64,000 nt of DNA. Origin: Viola odorata (taxonomy: Eukaryota > Streptophyta > Magnoliopsida > Malpighiales > Violaceae). The position numbers and the translations under genes are program-made. This document shows, piece by piece, positions 28,421 through 39,099 of the stretch; within the stretch, counting starts at the first letter, position 1, and each line of letters begins with the position of its first letter. The notes below the pieces were generated by a model that was given only the letters and a program-made list of their open reading frames with translations, did not search any database and was not told where the DNA came from. The stretch is from NCBI GenBank assembly GCA_963691705.1, contig OY829537.1, forward strand, positions 25,668,078-25,732,077. The letters run 5' to 3'.

Positions 28421-28591
28421 ATGCTTTCGTTTGAGATGAGGATGATATTGGCCATTTTGGCATTGATGATTTCTTACATTGCTTTACCCTTTCTCATCCT
28501 ACAAAATTGTCCAAAGAATGTTGACATGTTCATGTGCCCTCCTTGTCATTGTCCTCCATGTGATTGCCCTTCACCTCAATGCCATCTTTGA
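28421..28591 (+). CDS. 56-aa membrane-anchored Cys/Pro-rich small ORF inside the retrotransposon
   Basis: ATG at 28421, TGA at 28589-28591. The first eight residues are followed by a 20-residue hydrophobic segment (ILAILALMISYIALPFLIL) and then a short tail with seven Cys in the pattern CPPCHCPPCDCPSPQC. It looks like a type-II or type-III single-pass membrane micropeptide with a possible metal-binding tail. It lies after the missing pol, where SIRE-type copia elements carry an env-like gene. The hydrophobic segment followed by CPPCxCDC also recalls the N-terminus of plant DUF1068 proteins, so capture of a host exon is possible. The start is the first ATG of the frame. Function is unknown, and a chance frame of this length cannot be excluded, though its composition is not random. 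Confidence 0.5.
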   Translation: MLSFEMRMILAILALMISYIALPFLILQNCPKNVDMFMCPPCHCPPCDCPSPQCHL

Positions 28592-29223
28592 TCACATCTT
28601 TGTATCGTGTATTTTATATTTTAAATGTATTTGTTCTTATACTTTGTAATGGTCTTTTAGGTTGAATAAGAGTTGTAATATTTCATTATGAAGGAATTTT
28701 AATTAGGTTTAGTTCTTGAGTATTTTCAATGTTCTAAATGTTCTCTACGTTTCGTGTAACGTGACATGTTTGTTGAATAAAAATTCTGTTTTAATTATGC
28801 ATTTTTAGATCATCCATCTTTATAATCTTACTATTCATATTTGTATTTTGACTTTTGGATTAGATAATTGTTTGATCTTAATACTTGTTAAAGTATTTTT
28901 GGATTTGATCTTTGCTTGCTCCTTTATTACTCCTCATATGATCTTAATTGACTTTCCTTATTTTATTAACCCTTTTTGCTAATGACAAAGGGGGAGAATA
29001 AGTTAAGGGGGAGATTGGTAACGAAGCTTATAGAATGGGGAGAAAGGTAAGATTAAGGGGGAGCAAATCTTTGAAATCTTTGCTATGCTCTATGTGCACT
29101 AATGGTTTATGTAGGGGGAGCATTTATTTGGCAAAGATAGGAGATGTAAGTTTTCTCCATTTAACTTCAATTTCAATTGCTAGTTTAAAAATGTTTTGAT
29201 ATTAGTTTGTGGTTGTCATCATC
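28592..29223 (+). other. 3' untranslated part of the copia-like element
   Basis: The sequence is A+T rich and contains several GGGGGAG purine runs (28990-29110, for example GGGGGAGAATAAG), which resemble extra polypurine tracts. No reading frame is supported. Confidence 0.6.
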
Positions 29224-29237
29224 AAAAAGGGGGAGAT
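29224..29237 (+). promoter_or_regulatory. polypurine tract (plus-strand primer)
   Basis: AAAAAGGGGGAGAT directly abuts the TG of the 3' LTR, as expected for the plus-strand priming site of reverse transcription. Confidence 0.85.
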
Positions 29238-30368
29238 TGTTAGCCCAAGGGCAACTTACTCTTGTTTTGATGATTTTAGACACACAAACTAATTAATAAT
29301 ACTAATGCAATTTGAAGTTAAAATGTGTGTAGTTTGCGATGGAACAAATAAGAGGCAACAAATCAAGATATCGCAAGCTAGAAGATCAAGTGTACATTAG
29401 GACTTTAAACGTGTAAGTATGATTCTAATTAGCACTTGATTTATGTTCGATAATACCTCAAGGAAAGTGTCAAAAGTTTTTTTACACGAAAAATAATTTT
29501 TGGGAAAAGAGTTTTTGATTTCACTGTAGCAACGGAGAGTTTCACTGTAGCAACGGATAAACTCACTGTAGCAACGGAAAGTCTACTGTAGCAACGGGAA
29601 CGAATAGTTCCACCGTAGCAACGGATAGACTTACTGTAGCAACGGATAGTTTAACTGTAGCAACGGATAAACTCACTGTAGCAACGGTTATATTTTTCAC
29701 TGTAGCAAACGGATATATTTTTGTTACTGTAGCAAACGGCTAGTTTTTGGCTCCTTCCTTCATGGATGAGCCTCTACTCATTTGACACTATAAATACTCA
29801 TCTAAGATGAGTTATAAAAGATAAGAAAGCATTTTACAAGTTTCATATACACAAATCACATTTACAAACTCCTTTAATCAAAGTTTTATAACGCAAGCTT
29901 CATTTATCGGTTTTCAACCATTCTTGCGTCTTTCAATTCGAGTTTGGATCGCTTTCTTCTTGAGGTAATATTGTTCATTTATTGGTGTTATTATTGAATC
30001 ATACATAGTTTATCTGTACACCAATTTTGTGTTGCCATTTAACATTTCTCTTGTCAAGTAATCTTGATTGTGATAGGTTGTGGTTGAGCCCTTAGTAAAA
30101 ACCAAGTGTAAGGTTTATTGGTTGAGCCCGGAAAAACCAAGGTGTAAGGTTTGAGTTGAACCCGTAAAAACTCAAGGTAAATAACGAAGTGGTCGTTGTT
30201 CAAAATCCTAAGAGGAGGACTCTTAGGTAGTGGAGTACAATTCATTGAGGAATTGGAACCACTATATATCCTTGTGTTTTTACATTCTCTTTTTCGTACT
30301 CATATTTCCTTACTCTTTGTGTTAGAATTTTTATTTGCCTATTCACCCCCCCTCTAGGCCGTTTATCA
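29238..30368 (+). repeat. 3' LTR of the copia-like element (1,131 bp)
   Basis: It matches the 5' LTR except for the missing 36-bp unit and about two base changes (TTTTCCGC versus TTTTTCGT near 30292). It ends at TTATCA 30368 and is followed by the ATAAC duplication and the rest of the MFS exon 1. The ACTGTAGCAACGG array is at 29522-29739. Confidence 0.93.
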
Positions 30369-32038
30369 ATAACTACACATTTGCCAATTACTCTGATGCT
30401 ATCAAGTCTCTGATGTCTCTCAGTCAGCTAGAGCTTAATAATCTGTCTGTTGCTAAAGATGTTGGTAAGGCCTTTGGTCTCCTTTCTGGACTTGCTTCAG
30501 ATCGTTGGTCAATTTCAGTAATACTCGTTATTGGATCTCTTGAAGGACTCGTAGGATATGGAGTCCAATGGCTCGTCGTCAGCCAAAGAATTCGTCCTCT
30601 ACCTTATTGGCAGGTATGGAAAGCTAATTTGCTAATATATACTGTTGATCCAGTCTAATGCATTCTTAATCAGTAACTGGTTTATGTTACAGATGTGTGT
30701 GTTTCTATGCCTTGGAGGGAACAGCACAACATGGATGAACACAGCTGTCCTGGTGACTTGCATGCGTAACTTCCCGAAAAATCGCGGCCCTGTCTCGGGT
30801 ATCCTAAAGGGTTATGTAGGACTCAGCACAGCAATATTTACTGATGTATGCACTGCTCTTTTTGCTTCCAATCCCTCTGCATTTCTCCTTATTCTCACTG
30901 TTGCCCCTGCTGTCATTTGTCTTGCTGCCATTCTCTTCCTCCGCGAAACCCCACCTGCTGTTGGTCCCATTGAAGAAACAGAAGAAGCTCACTTTCTCAA
31001 TGTTTTCAATGTCATCGCCATTATAGTTGCTGTCTATCTCTTGGCATTTGACATCACTGGAAATCATGGCCGTGTTCTATCTTTAGCATTTGCAGTTGGA
31101 CTTATGGTCCTACTAGGTACACCCCTACTTGTTCCTCTCTACTCCTTGTTGTTCAAGACGAAACCAAATTCATTTATTGAAGATCAGGTTAAGGAGCCAT
31201 TAATTAAAGAGAGAGACGAAGTTGAAGAGGAGAAAAGTGCAAGCAAGAGAAGACCAATAATTGGGGAGGATCACACCATTGTTGAGATGATACAAACACT
31301 TGATTTCTGGATATTGTTTGTATCATTTCTCTGCGGAGTAGGTACTGGAATGTGTGTGCTGAATAACATGGCACAGATGGAGCAAGCTCTTGGATATGCT
31401 GATGTATCCATTTTCGTGTCCCTCACCAGCATTTGGGGATTCTTCGGACGAATTGCTTCAGGGTTGGCTTCAGAATACTACCTCTGGTAATTCTTTGTCC
31501 TTCTTTGATTGACATTTTGCAAGAATTCTTTACACTGATCGATACTTGATTCGTCGCTGTTCTTTACAGGAATTTCGGGACGCCAAGGCCCTTATGGAAT
31601 GCAGGTTCTCAAATCCTTATGGCTGTAGGTTATATGGTTTTGGCACTGGCCTTGCCAGGATCACTATACATAGGTTCAATTCTGGTTGGCATATCCTACA
31701 GCGTTCGCCTTACGATATCTGTTCCAGTAGCTTCAGAGCTGTTTGGCCTGAAATATTACGGTTTTCTGTACAACATCCTCATACTGAACCTTCCTTTGGG
31801 TTCTTTCCTCTTCTCTGGCTTGCTCGCCGGGTATCTCTACGATGCTCAGGCCACTAGTTCTGCAGGCGGTGCCAACATTTGCATTGGCCCTCAATGCTAT
31901 TTCCTTGTGTTTCTTATCATGGCCTTTGTTTGTGTCCTCCTTGGTTTTGGATTGGATGTTGTACTGGCTGTTAGAACTAAGAATGTGCATTCTAAGATTT
32001 ATGCAAATAGGAAGCTTAGTGCATCAGTAGTTGCATGA

Positions 32039-33359
32039 GAGAGGATAACTCAAATTTGAAGAGTTGAAATAACAGTTTTTATATGTGATTGTTCGTAGGT
32101 TAAGGCACTTGCAATTGGTTGAGTTGGTTGAAAAAGTGGGACATCGAACTTTTCTCACATTAGTCTTGTGTTACATTTCAGCTTTTCATTTATTCTATCA
32201 AGCTAAGTCTGGTTTAATCGTCTAATCAATAAGAATGTTACATATTAGGGTTGTTAATTGGTGATTACAAATGAGAAAGTTTTCAATCTTTGAAGGGATT
32301 AGGACACGTATAACTGCATATTAGTTGGACAATCTAATTATGCACGCCTAAATGAATTTTTTTAATTGACTATTTAATTTTTCTCTTATAACTAGTCTAA
32401 TACTCAAGAGTGGCATGGTTGTATTATATAAAATGGATAAAAAACATAGTTTCTTTTTTTATATAAAAAAAGTGATTATATTATTAATTAGGTACTTAAC
32501 CTCAAAACTTTCGATCAAACTCGAATATTCTAGTCCTAAACTATAAGATGATTCAAAAACCCTCTTGTATTAAATTGATTCTTCAAAACAACCCTTCTAT
32601 TAATTTTTCCTTTCCAATGGATGGAACAAATGAGTGTCAATGAGAAAACTTTCCCATAAAATTTTTAACTTTTTTTCACTTTGATCCTTATACTATTAAA
32701 ACTCACAAAATAAGCCAACAAATACCAAAAAATTACCTTTTTAATGGATTAAAAGAAAAAATAATTGCAAAAAAAATGTAAAAAATGATTAAAAGTGTAA
32801 CAAATATAATAGAACCATGGCATAAAAACATTGATTAAATTAATGAGAAAATCTTTAAAATATATATTAAAAAATTAAAAAATAATTTTTCATTGTCTTA
32901 GGGCTAACATATTTGTTACATTTTATTCCGAATTTTATTTTTTGCAATTTTTATTATTTATTTTAAATTTTTGTAACCACTTAAAAATACAACTTAATTT
33001 AAAGAAAATATAAAATTTATATTACAAGATTATAGGAGCCAAAAAGTAAATTTTGTAAACTTCCCAGGGATCAAGTGGATTACTTACATGGTCTACGCAA
33101 CAACAGACGAGCATTGCACCCTCAACTCACATGATTCCATCCATTTGGATGGAAAAATTAACATAAAGGGTCATTTTGAAGAATCAATTTAGTTTAGGGG
33201 GTTATTTGAGTTTGACTGAAAATTCAAAGGCGTAACTAAATATTCCCCTATTAATTATTATTATAATACCAAGAATCAAACTCATAACCTTAAGACAACA
33301 TGGACTAAACAATTGAATTATAACCTTCTTTTTAATATTATTGTAAGCGTTATACGAAA
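32039..33359. other. intergenic, A+T rich
   Basis: The 3' untranslated region of the MFS gene is followed by A+T-rich DNA. No coding frame is supported. A decayed fragment resembling the ends of the inverted-repeat elements may be present near 32520-33210 (AACTCGAATATTCTAG and its rough inverse), but this is weak. Confidence 0.5.
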
Positions 33360-33490
33360 TACTCCCTCCGGACGGTATTAACTGTTTTTTTAGCACAGTA
33401 ATTTTCAGTAGGTTTTACACTAAAAAGTTAAGTAAAGTGTATAGTAACTTTCCGTAAGTTTTCGCCACTTAATACCATCCGGAGGGAGTA
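33360..33490. mobile_element. Stowaway MITE, 131 bp including TA duplication
   Basis: CTCCCTCCGGACGGTATTAA at the left and its complement TTAATACCATCCGGAGGGAG at the right (one mismatch) are flanked by TA on both sides. CTCCCTCCG is the Stowaway consensus terminus. The interior has no frame. Confidence 0.92.
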
Positions 33491-33823
33491 TTAACGCATA
33501 AATAATTTCTCAAACTAAACACCTATGTTTTTTAAACAAAAGAAAATTAGTTGTTTTTTAACAAATTTCCTTTTTTTAATAATTTAAGTAATTTCTCGTT
33601 TTTTCAAAAAGTTGAATCCATTAATTAATAAAATTTAATGATTTTTTGTAATCCTCTCCCTCACATCATAATAAAATTTTTAGTTCAAGAATGGAATTAA
33701 AATCAAATTTATAATTAAATAAATTTAATAAAGATTTTTCATTAAGTTTTAGTTTAAAAATGAAATAAATATCCAAAATTTTAAGGGTAATAGTTTAGTT
33801 AGGTTTTTTATCCATTTATTTTT

Positions 33824-35857
33824 GGTTAAATGATATAAAACTTTAGACTTTAATATTTTAATTAATCGCAACTTTGAACTTTTTTTTTTGTTTAATTACC
33901 CTCCCCCGGGTCATAGTTATTATTGTTTAATCACTCCCTACCGTTACAGAAATCTGACATAGCATCAACGACGTTCGCTATTTGCCACGTCAGCATCCCA
34001 CCGTTGCCATGTCAGATTGTCACGTCCGCTACCACGTCGGTGAACAGTGGCAAGTGGCCCCACCACTATCTCATCTCGTCTCCTTCCTCAAAACCTTTCC
34101 TTATTCCATTTTTCCTCTTTTCTGCTTCATGGCTTTATCTTTTCACTAGCAAAACAACCCAGTAATTACTTCATCTTTTCACTATCAAAACAACCCATCA
34201 ATTACTTCCGATTAGGGGTGAGCATGGATCGGTAGATCCGACCGATCCGACCCGATCCGATCCGAGCTCACCCATCCGACTTGCTGTCGGACAAGATTTC
34301 GGAGGAGGCTGTCGAAATCCAAACATTTTTGGATTCCGACGGTCGAATTGTCGGAGTCTGACGGATTCCGATATATGATATAACCCAACCCAACCCAATT
34401 AATTCCTCAAACTATTAATTTTGCAATCGAAACAATCCACTGCCAAATTAAATCTAATCTCTACCAAATCCAAATTAAAACCTATCTCTGCCAAATTCAA
34501 ATTCACATCATTGCCAAATTAATTCGAACCAATCTCCTGCCTAATCAAATTGAAACTACCAATCTTCTGCAAAAACCATCACACCCGAAACCACCACCAC
34601 CACCAAAAATCAAACTGATCACCACCACTTCAACGCCCAAACCGGCCACCACCCCCTCACTGTCCAAACGGACAAAATAACTGACCCGATCTACTCTAAT
34701 CCGACGAAAACAAAATCCAAACCCAGTCAACAAACCACCAAATCAACACACCATCACTCTCAGTCTCCTCAATCACCACCGACTGACACCACCATCTCCT
34801 CAATCTTCGATAACTCCGACCACCTGATTTACGTTTCCACCGAATCCCAGGCGCTGCCAAAGAAAGAATAGAAAGAGAAGAAGAGAGGAAGAAGAAAGAA
34901 AAACAGAGAAAAAAGAAAGAAAGAAAGAAAGAAAAGAAAAGAGAGAGAGAGTGAGTTGTTGAAGAAGAATAAAAAGGAAGGAAAAAAGAAAGAAAAGAAA
35001 GAAAAGAAAGAAAAGAAAGAAAAGAGGAGAGGGGTTGGGCTTCGGCCCAACCCAACCCATGGAACAAAAGAAGAGAATAAAAAAGGAAGAAAAGAGAGGG
35101 GTTGGAAGTTGGCAATGTCTGGTGGTAATGGACCGAGACGAGTCGGGCCCACCCAATCTGAAAAAAATCCAAAAATCCGACCGAAACGATCCTATTCCAA
35201 ACTTGTCGGATTGATTTCGGATCCCCTAACAAAAAATTCAAAAGAATCCCATATGAAATTATCTGAATCCGAACTTATCCGATCCGAACTCGTCGGATTT
35301 CGATCCGAAATCTGAACGCTCACCCCTACTTTCGATCCAGAACGGGGAGATGCTGAGTTCCCGTCCAACGTCGAATGTGTCGGTACCGAACAGATCGACG
35401 AATAGGGACACCAATTTTGTCTATGACGTTGTTTTGATTAGCTTTTTCAAAGCGTCGCGGAGGGAAGGGAGGGAGCGGACGACTATGATGAAGATTATGG
35501 TTTCAATTTTGGCGTCTGGGACACATCGTCCATGGAAATCGGAGGGAGAAAGACGTGGGTGATGGCGGCGAGGCAAAATGGAATAAGGAAAGGTTAGGGT
35601 TTTGAGGAAGGAGAGGAGATGAGATAGTGGTGGGGCCCACTTGCCATTGTTCACCAACGTGGAAATCCGATGTGGCAACGGTAGGGTGTTGACGTGGGAA
35701 AGAACGGATGTCGTTGATACCACGTTAGATTTCTGTAACGGTAGGGGGTGATTGAACAATAATAACTACGACTAGGAGGGTAATTAAACAAAAGAATAGT
35801 TTAGGGTTGCGATTAATTAAAACATTAAAGTCCAGGGTTGTTTTATATCATTTAACC
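33824..35857. mobile_element. Mutator-like element with about 280-bp terminal inverted repeats
   Basis: The left end, beginning GGTTAAATGATATAAAAC, is repeated in inverse at the right end with good identity for about 280 bases. Shared blocks include AATTAATCGCAAC, TTGTTTAATTACCCTCC and CCCCACCACTATCTCATCTC. The flanks ATTTATTTTT (33814-33823) and ATTTCTTTTT (35858-35867) form a 10-bp duplication with one mismatch. Very long inverted ends with 9-10 bp duplications indicate a MULE. It has no transposase. It contains a hAT-like insertion (34213-35328). The remaining internal sequence, 35337-35560, has a minus-strand open frame that may be captured host DNA. Confidence 0.82.
34213..35328. mobile_element. 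hAT-like non-autonomous element nested in the MULE
   Basis: The termini TAGGGGTGAGCAT and the inverse of GCGCTCACCCCTA-like sequence at 35316-35328 form the short inverted ends typical of hAT elements. Flanking 8-bp sequences CTTCCGAT (34205-34212) and CTTTCGAT (35329-35336) match at 7 of 8 positions, the hAT duplication length. The interior has repeated GATCCGA motifs near both ends and a GAAA-rich purine block (34865-35110). No transposase frame is present, and the long Ser/Phe or Lys/Glu frames are translations of the purine tract. Confidence 0.78.
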
Positions 35858-37640
35858 ATTTCTTTTTTAGTAAATGAATTTTACTAATTTTTATTTTAAT
35901 TGGAGGTAGATCAATTAAGATTATTTAAGCTTATAAAAAAAGCTAAGATTTTTTACCTATATTTTTGAATTTATGTTCTTTATTTATTTTATTCAATTTT
36001 TTTTGTCTAAAGAAGAAAATAAAGCTTAAAAAGGAAAATAGAAAAGTCAGAAAAAAGAAATAAAAAAAAAAGTTTGAGCCAGATAGGCCCCTTTTGTCAA
36101 AAGAAAAGTAATTAAAATTTAATTTTAATGGAGTTTGTCTCCGTGAGTCTTTTTTATCACGATTGGGACTTACTTGAACTGACAGGTGTAGTGTCTGGGA
36201 TTGAAATGAATAAAAAGAAACAAGTGGGACTAACTAAAATGAAAAAATAACGTATTTGACTGCTAGGTGCTTCACATCAATAAAAAAATGAGTTTTAACT
36301 ATATTTTTAACTATATGATAAATACTTTTAATAACTATAATCTATGCTAAACATCTTTGTGACACCAATAATTACTTAGAATTATGACAAAAAGTGCAGA
36401 AAATGAGTGATAGTGAGTCGGATATGTATTGTGTGGATGTTCGATAACTATTGGTGTCGAAAATAAATCTAACACGAATACAATATAAAAAATGAAGTGT
36501 TTGTGCTTCATAGATTGTGTTACACAATGATACGATCCTTGGTTACCCGAGGCTCGTAGCACGTCCATTTGATCTAGTTCTAGGCTTGGATTTTGATTTG
36601 CGGAAGATAGACTCAACGAGATTGTTCGACCCTGTTAACAACCTGTGCTAACCAACCCTAATGAATCAAGTGAGATTCTTAATTCGAGTCTCTAACCCTA
36701 AACTCAACTTGTGAGAACCAACCTAGAGTAAACGAACTAATGGAATGAACTTTTGGATTTTACTTGCTATCCTAATCGAGTGTTCGATCTCAATGAGGTA
36801 CAAGGTTCACACATGAACAATTGAGAGAAACTTCTTTGTATTTGATTTATTAAAAAAGGTCCCTTTTACAATGAAGAGGGTGGCTCATTTATATAGGAAA
36901 ACCCTAAATCCTACTAGAGTTAGACTTACCTTACAAGTTCTACTTCTAATTAAACTTCTAATTAATTAATTAAACTAATTATAAATATATAAAAAACTAA
37001 TTTAATTAATTAAGATATGTCTTTGCACAGCTGGCATGGTCTCTGGTGCAATTTCTAAAGTCGGAGCGCTCTAAATCCCATTTTGACGAAAACCAGTAAA
37101 TTCGTTGGCGTGATATCGCCAAGGGCTTGGCGTGATGACGCCAAGCTTCATCCAAGAAGCTCCTCTCTTCTGTTTCTGGCGTAATGACGCCAAGGCTCGA
37201 CGCAATCTGCCACTCGTGAACTGTTGTGCGTTCACTCTGCGCAAGAAAATGTCGACCAATGCTAACTTTAATCCGCTCATCCGATTGGGCTGAAACTTTT
37301 CCCAAACGAAAGCTAACATCCAAAAATAGTAGGAAGGGTGATCTCTTCCTGGTCTGGGATGAACAGGTCCGAAATAATTCGAGAAGCGTTGACTGACGCG
37401 TCCCGAAGTCTGAATCCGAGTAGGACTCTGTCTGCTGAAATGTAGCACCGAGCTATATCTCAAACGGCTGGTGCGTTTGGGCTCAAATTTGGACACAAGC
37501 TCAATAACATCTTGAAGTTTACGAATCCATGTGGATCTCACACGTTTGGACTCGATATGACTGATTTGGCTCAGACACAATCGTCTGGTGCGTCTATGCG
37601 TGTGCCATGGGGCTAGGATTGTATCACACAAGCTTTTCAA
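35858..37640 (-). other. intergenic with probable minus-strand retroelement leader
   Basis: No coding gene is supported. On the minus strand a TATATAAAT box at about 36888-36896 is followed by a leader-like region, and 37000-37640 looks like retroelement untranslated sequence with repeated GGCGTnATnACGCC phrases. I could not identify LTR borders, so this is a tentative reading. Confidence 0.3.
37100..37196. repeat. repeated short palindrome GGCGTnATnnCGCC
   Basis: The hairpin-capable phrase occurs three times within 100 bases: GGCGTGATATCGCC, GGCGTGATGACGCC and GGCGTAATGACGCC, each followed by AAG. Repetition of a self-complementary phrase is unusual and may be a protein-binding or RNA-structure array. 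Confidence 0.7.
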
Positions 37641-37664
37641 TTTTAGTGTAAGGTGGCTCTAGAT

Positions 37665-38220
37665 TAGAGCTGTCATAATGGGTCTAACCCGACCCAGTTA
37701 AGACGGGTCAGGGTCATAGTTTTTGACCCGCCAGTTGAGCGGGACGGCTAAGGGTGATCCGTTTTTTTTTTCGAGGAAACCCGGGAATCAACCGGGTATG
37801 AGCATGGGTGGACAGGTCATTTTTTTTAAGGGTAAGGACGAGAAATTTGAGTTCGATACCCTATTGGTACTTTTGATCCGTTTATGAAGTAGGTCATGAG
37901 TTCTGTCTGTAAAAATATTTAATAATATACCTAGTGTTATTATAATCGCATCGAACTATCACGAATTACCGATTTTATTATTTTATATTTTTACTCTTTT
38001 TAGTATATTTTTTATAATTTTATGATTTTTTATTTTTTTCATAATTTTTATTATTTTATTATATATTTTTAATTTTTTTTATTCAAGATCAAAACGACGT
38101 CGTTTCAATCAATCTGATCAAAATGACGCCGTCAAACGGGTTAGATACTGGTCGACTCGCTAGTTAACGGGTCGTAACGAGTCCGGTTGACCCATTTATT
38201 AAAAGGGTCGTTGTTAAATG
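37665..38220. mobile_element. possible hAT-type remnant with GGGTC/GACCC ends
   Basis: TAGAGCTGTCATAATGGGTC at the left resembles the terminus of plant hAT-type MITEs, and GACCCATTTATT appears inverted near 38189. The GACCCG-rich flanking segments match each other in inverse orientation. The expected right terminus is missing, so the element appears truncated at the start of the satellite block. Confidence 0.35.
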
Positions 38221-38507
38221 GGGGGACACCACAACTCTCGGACCTCTGTGCAGGAAATGAAACTTGACATCTGAACGGGGACACCGCAATTCTCGGACGT
38301 CTATGCAGAAAATTAAACTTCAGCTACGTCGAGGGTCGTACTCGTAGGCCGTCGCTGATTGATGCAGAAAAGTAAACTTCAGAATGATATGCTGGAAACT
38401 TTAAAAGGATGTAGTGCATAAATTTTAACGCAAGTTAAAGGAATGTGAATGCAGACAGAAAGTAATTTGCGAAAAGTAAAGTAAAGTGCGGAAAGTAAAG
38501 TGCGTGG

Positions 38508-39055
38508 GGACAAACCGCTTATGCGACCTTTAAAGACACATGTTGTGGGGACGAACCGCTTACAACATCTAAACAGACACATGTTGTGGGGACGAACCGC
38601 TTATGCTAGAATGGCACATGTTGTGGGGACGAACCGCTTACAATATTCAAAATACGCATGTTGTGGGGATGAACCGCTTACAACATCTAAACAGACACAT
38701 ATTGTGGGGACGAACCGCTTACGCTAGAATGACACATGTTGTAGGGACGAACCGCTTACAACATTCAAAAGACACATGTTGTGGGGACGAACCGCTTACA
38801 ACATCTAAACAAACACATGTTGTGGGGACGAACCGCTTACAACATTCAAAAGACACATGTTGTGGGGACGAACCGCTTACAACATCTAAACAGACACATG
38901 TTGTGGGCACGAACCGCTTACATCATCTAACAGACATATGTTGTGGGGACAAACCGCTTACAACATCTAACAGACACATGTTGTGGGGACGAACCGCTTA
39001 CAACATCTAAATAGACACATGTTGTGGGGACGAACCGCTTACAACATTCAACCGA
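38508..39055. repeat. about 40-bp satellite, 14 copies
   Basis: The unit is about 40 bp, with core GTTGTGGGGACGAACCGCTT followed by ACAACATCTAAACAGACACA or variants. Three tail types alternate: ACAACATCTAAACAGAC, ACAACATTCAAAAGAC and ATGCTAGAATGGC. The central copies alternate the first two types in a roughly 80-bp higher-order unit. The long frames across the block are translations of the repeat and cycle through three frames, so they are not genes. Confidence 0.93.
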
Positions 39056-39099
39056 CGCATGTACTAAAGTTGCTCTTGGAGGAGGAAATTCATGCAGGA

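Larger units (their letters stand above)
24489..30368 (+). mobile_element. non-autonomous copia-like LTR retrotransposon, gag only, 5,880 bp
   Basis: Two nearly identical LTRs (24489-25655 and 29238-30368) start TGTTAGCC and end TTATCA, flanked by a perfect 5-bp duplication ATAAC (24484-24488 and 30369-30373). A primer-binding site resembling the initiator-Met type follows the 5' LTR, and a polypurine tract precedes the 3' LTR. The only long frame is a gag with a UBN2-type domain and two CCHC knuckles. Protease, integrase, reverse transcriptase and RNase H are absent. The gag frame stops just where a protease would begin. I classify it as a gag-bearing derivative of a copia/SIRE-like element that relies on a relative's enzymes. 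Confidence 0.93.
24411..32038 (+). pseudogene. nodulin-like MFS transporter, exon 1 split by an LTR retrotransposon
   Basis: This is a member of the plant nodulin-like / NFD4-like branch of the major facilitator superfamily, which are multi-pass membrane carriers. Exon 1 is 24411-24488 plus 30374-30613 (30369-30373 is the duplicated target). Exon 2 is 30693-31486 and exon 3 is 31570-32038. Without the inserted 5,880 bp and one ATAAC copy, the exons total 1,581 nt and stay in frame (526 aa). The first residues, KWLGFVTAIWVQAVCGNN, run directly into YTFANYSDAIKS across the insertion, as in intact homologues. The N-terminal half has the nodulin-like domain (GGNSTTWMNTAVLVTCMRNF, SGILKGYVGLS), and the C-terminal half has a second MFS repeat (WGFFGRIASG). 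No other lesion is visible, so loss of function is recent and could be partial if the element were spliced out or if alleles differ. Confidence 0.92.

Noticed and set aside
34956..35315. Long Lys/Glu-rich (plus) and Ser/Phe-rich (minus) frames
   Set aside because: They are translations of a GAAA-type purine tract inside the hAT-like element on both strands.
38508..39055. Regularly spaced repeats resembling a CRISPR array
   Set aside because: The spacers are themselves repeated (two or three tail types), there are no cas genes, and the surroundings are a plant nuclear genome. It is a tandem satellite.
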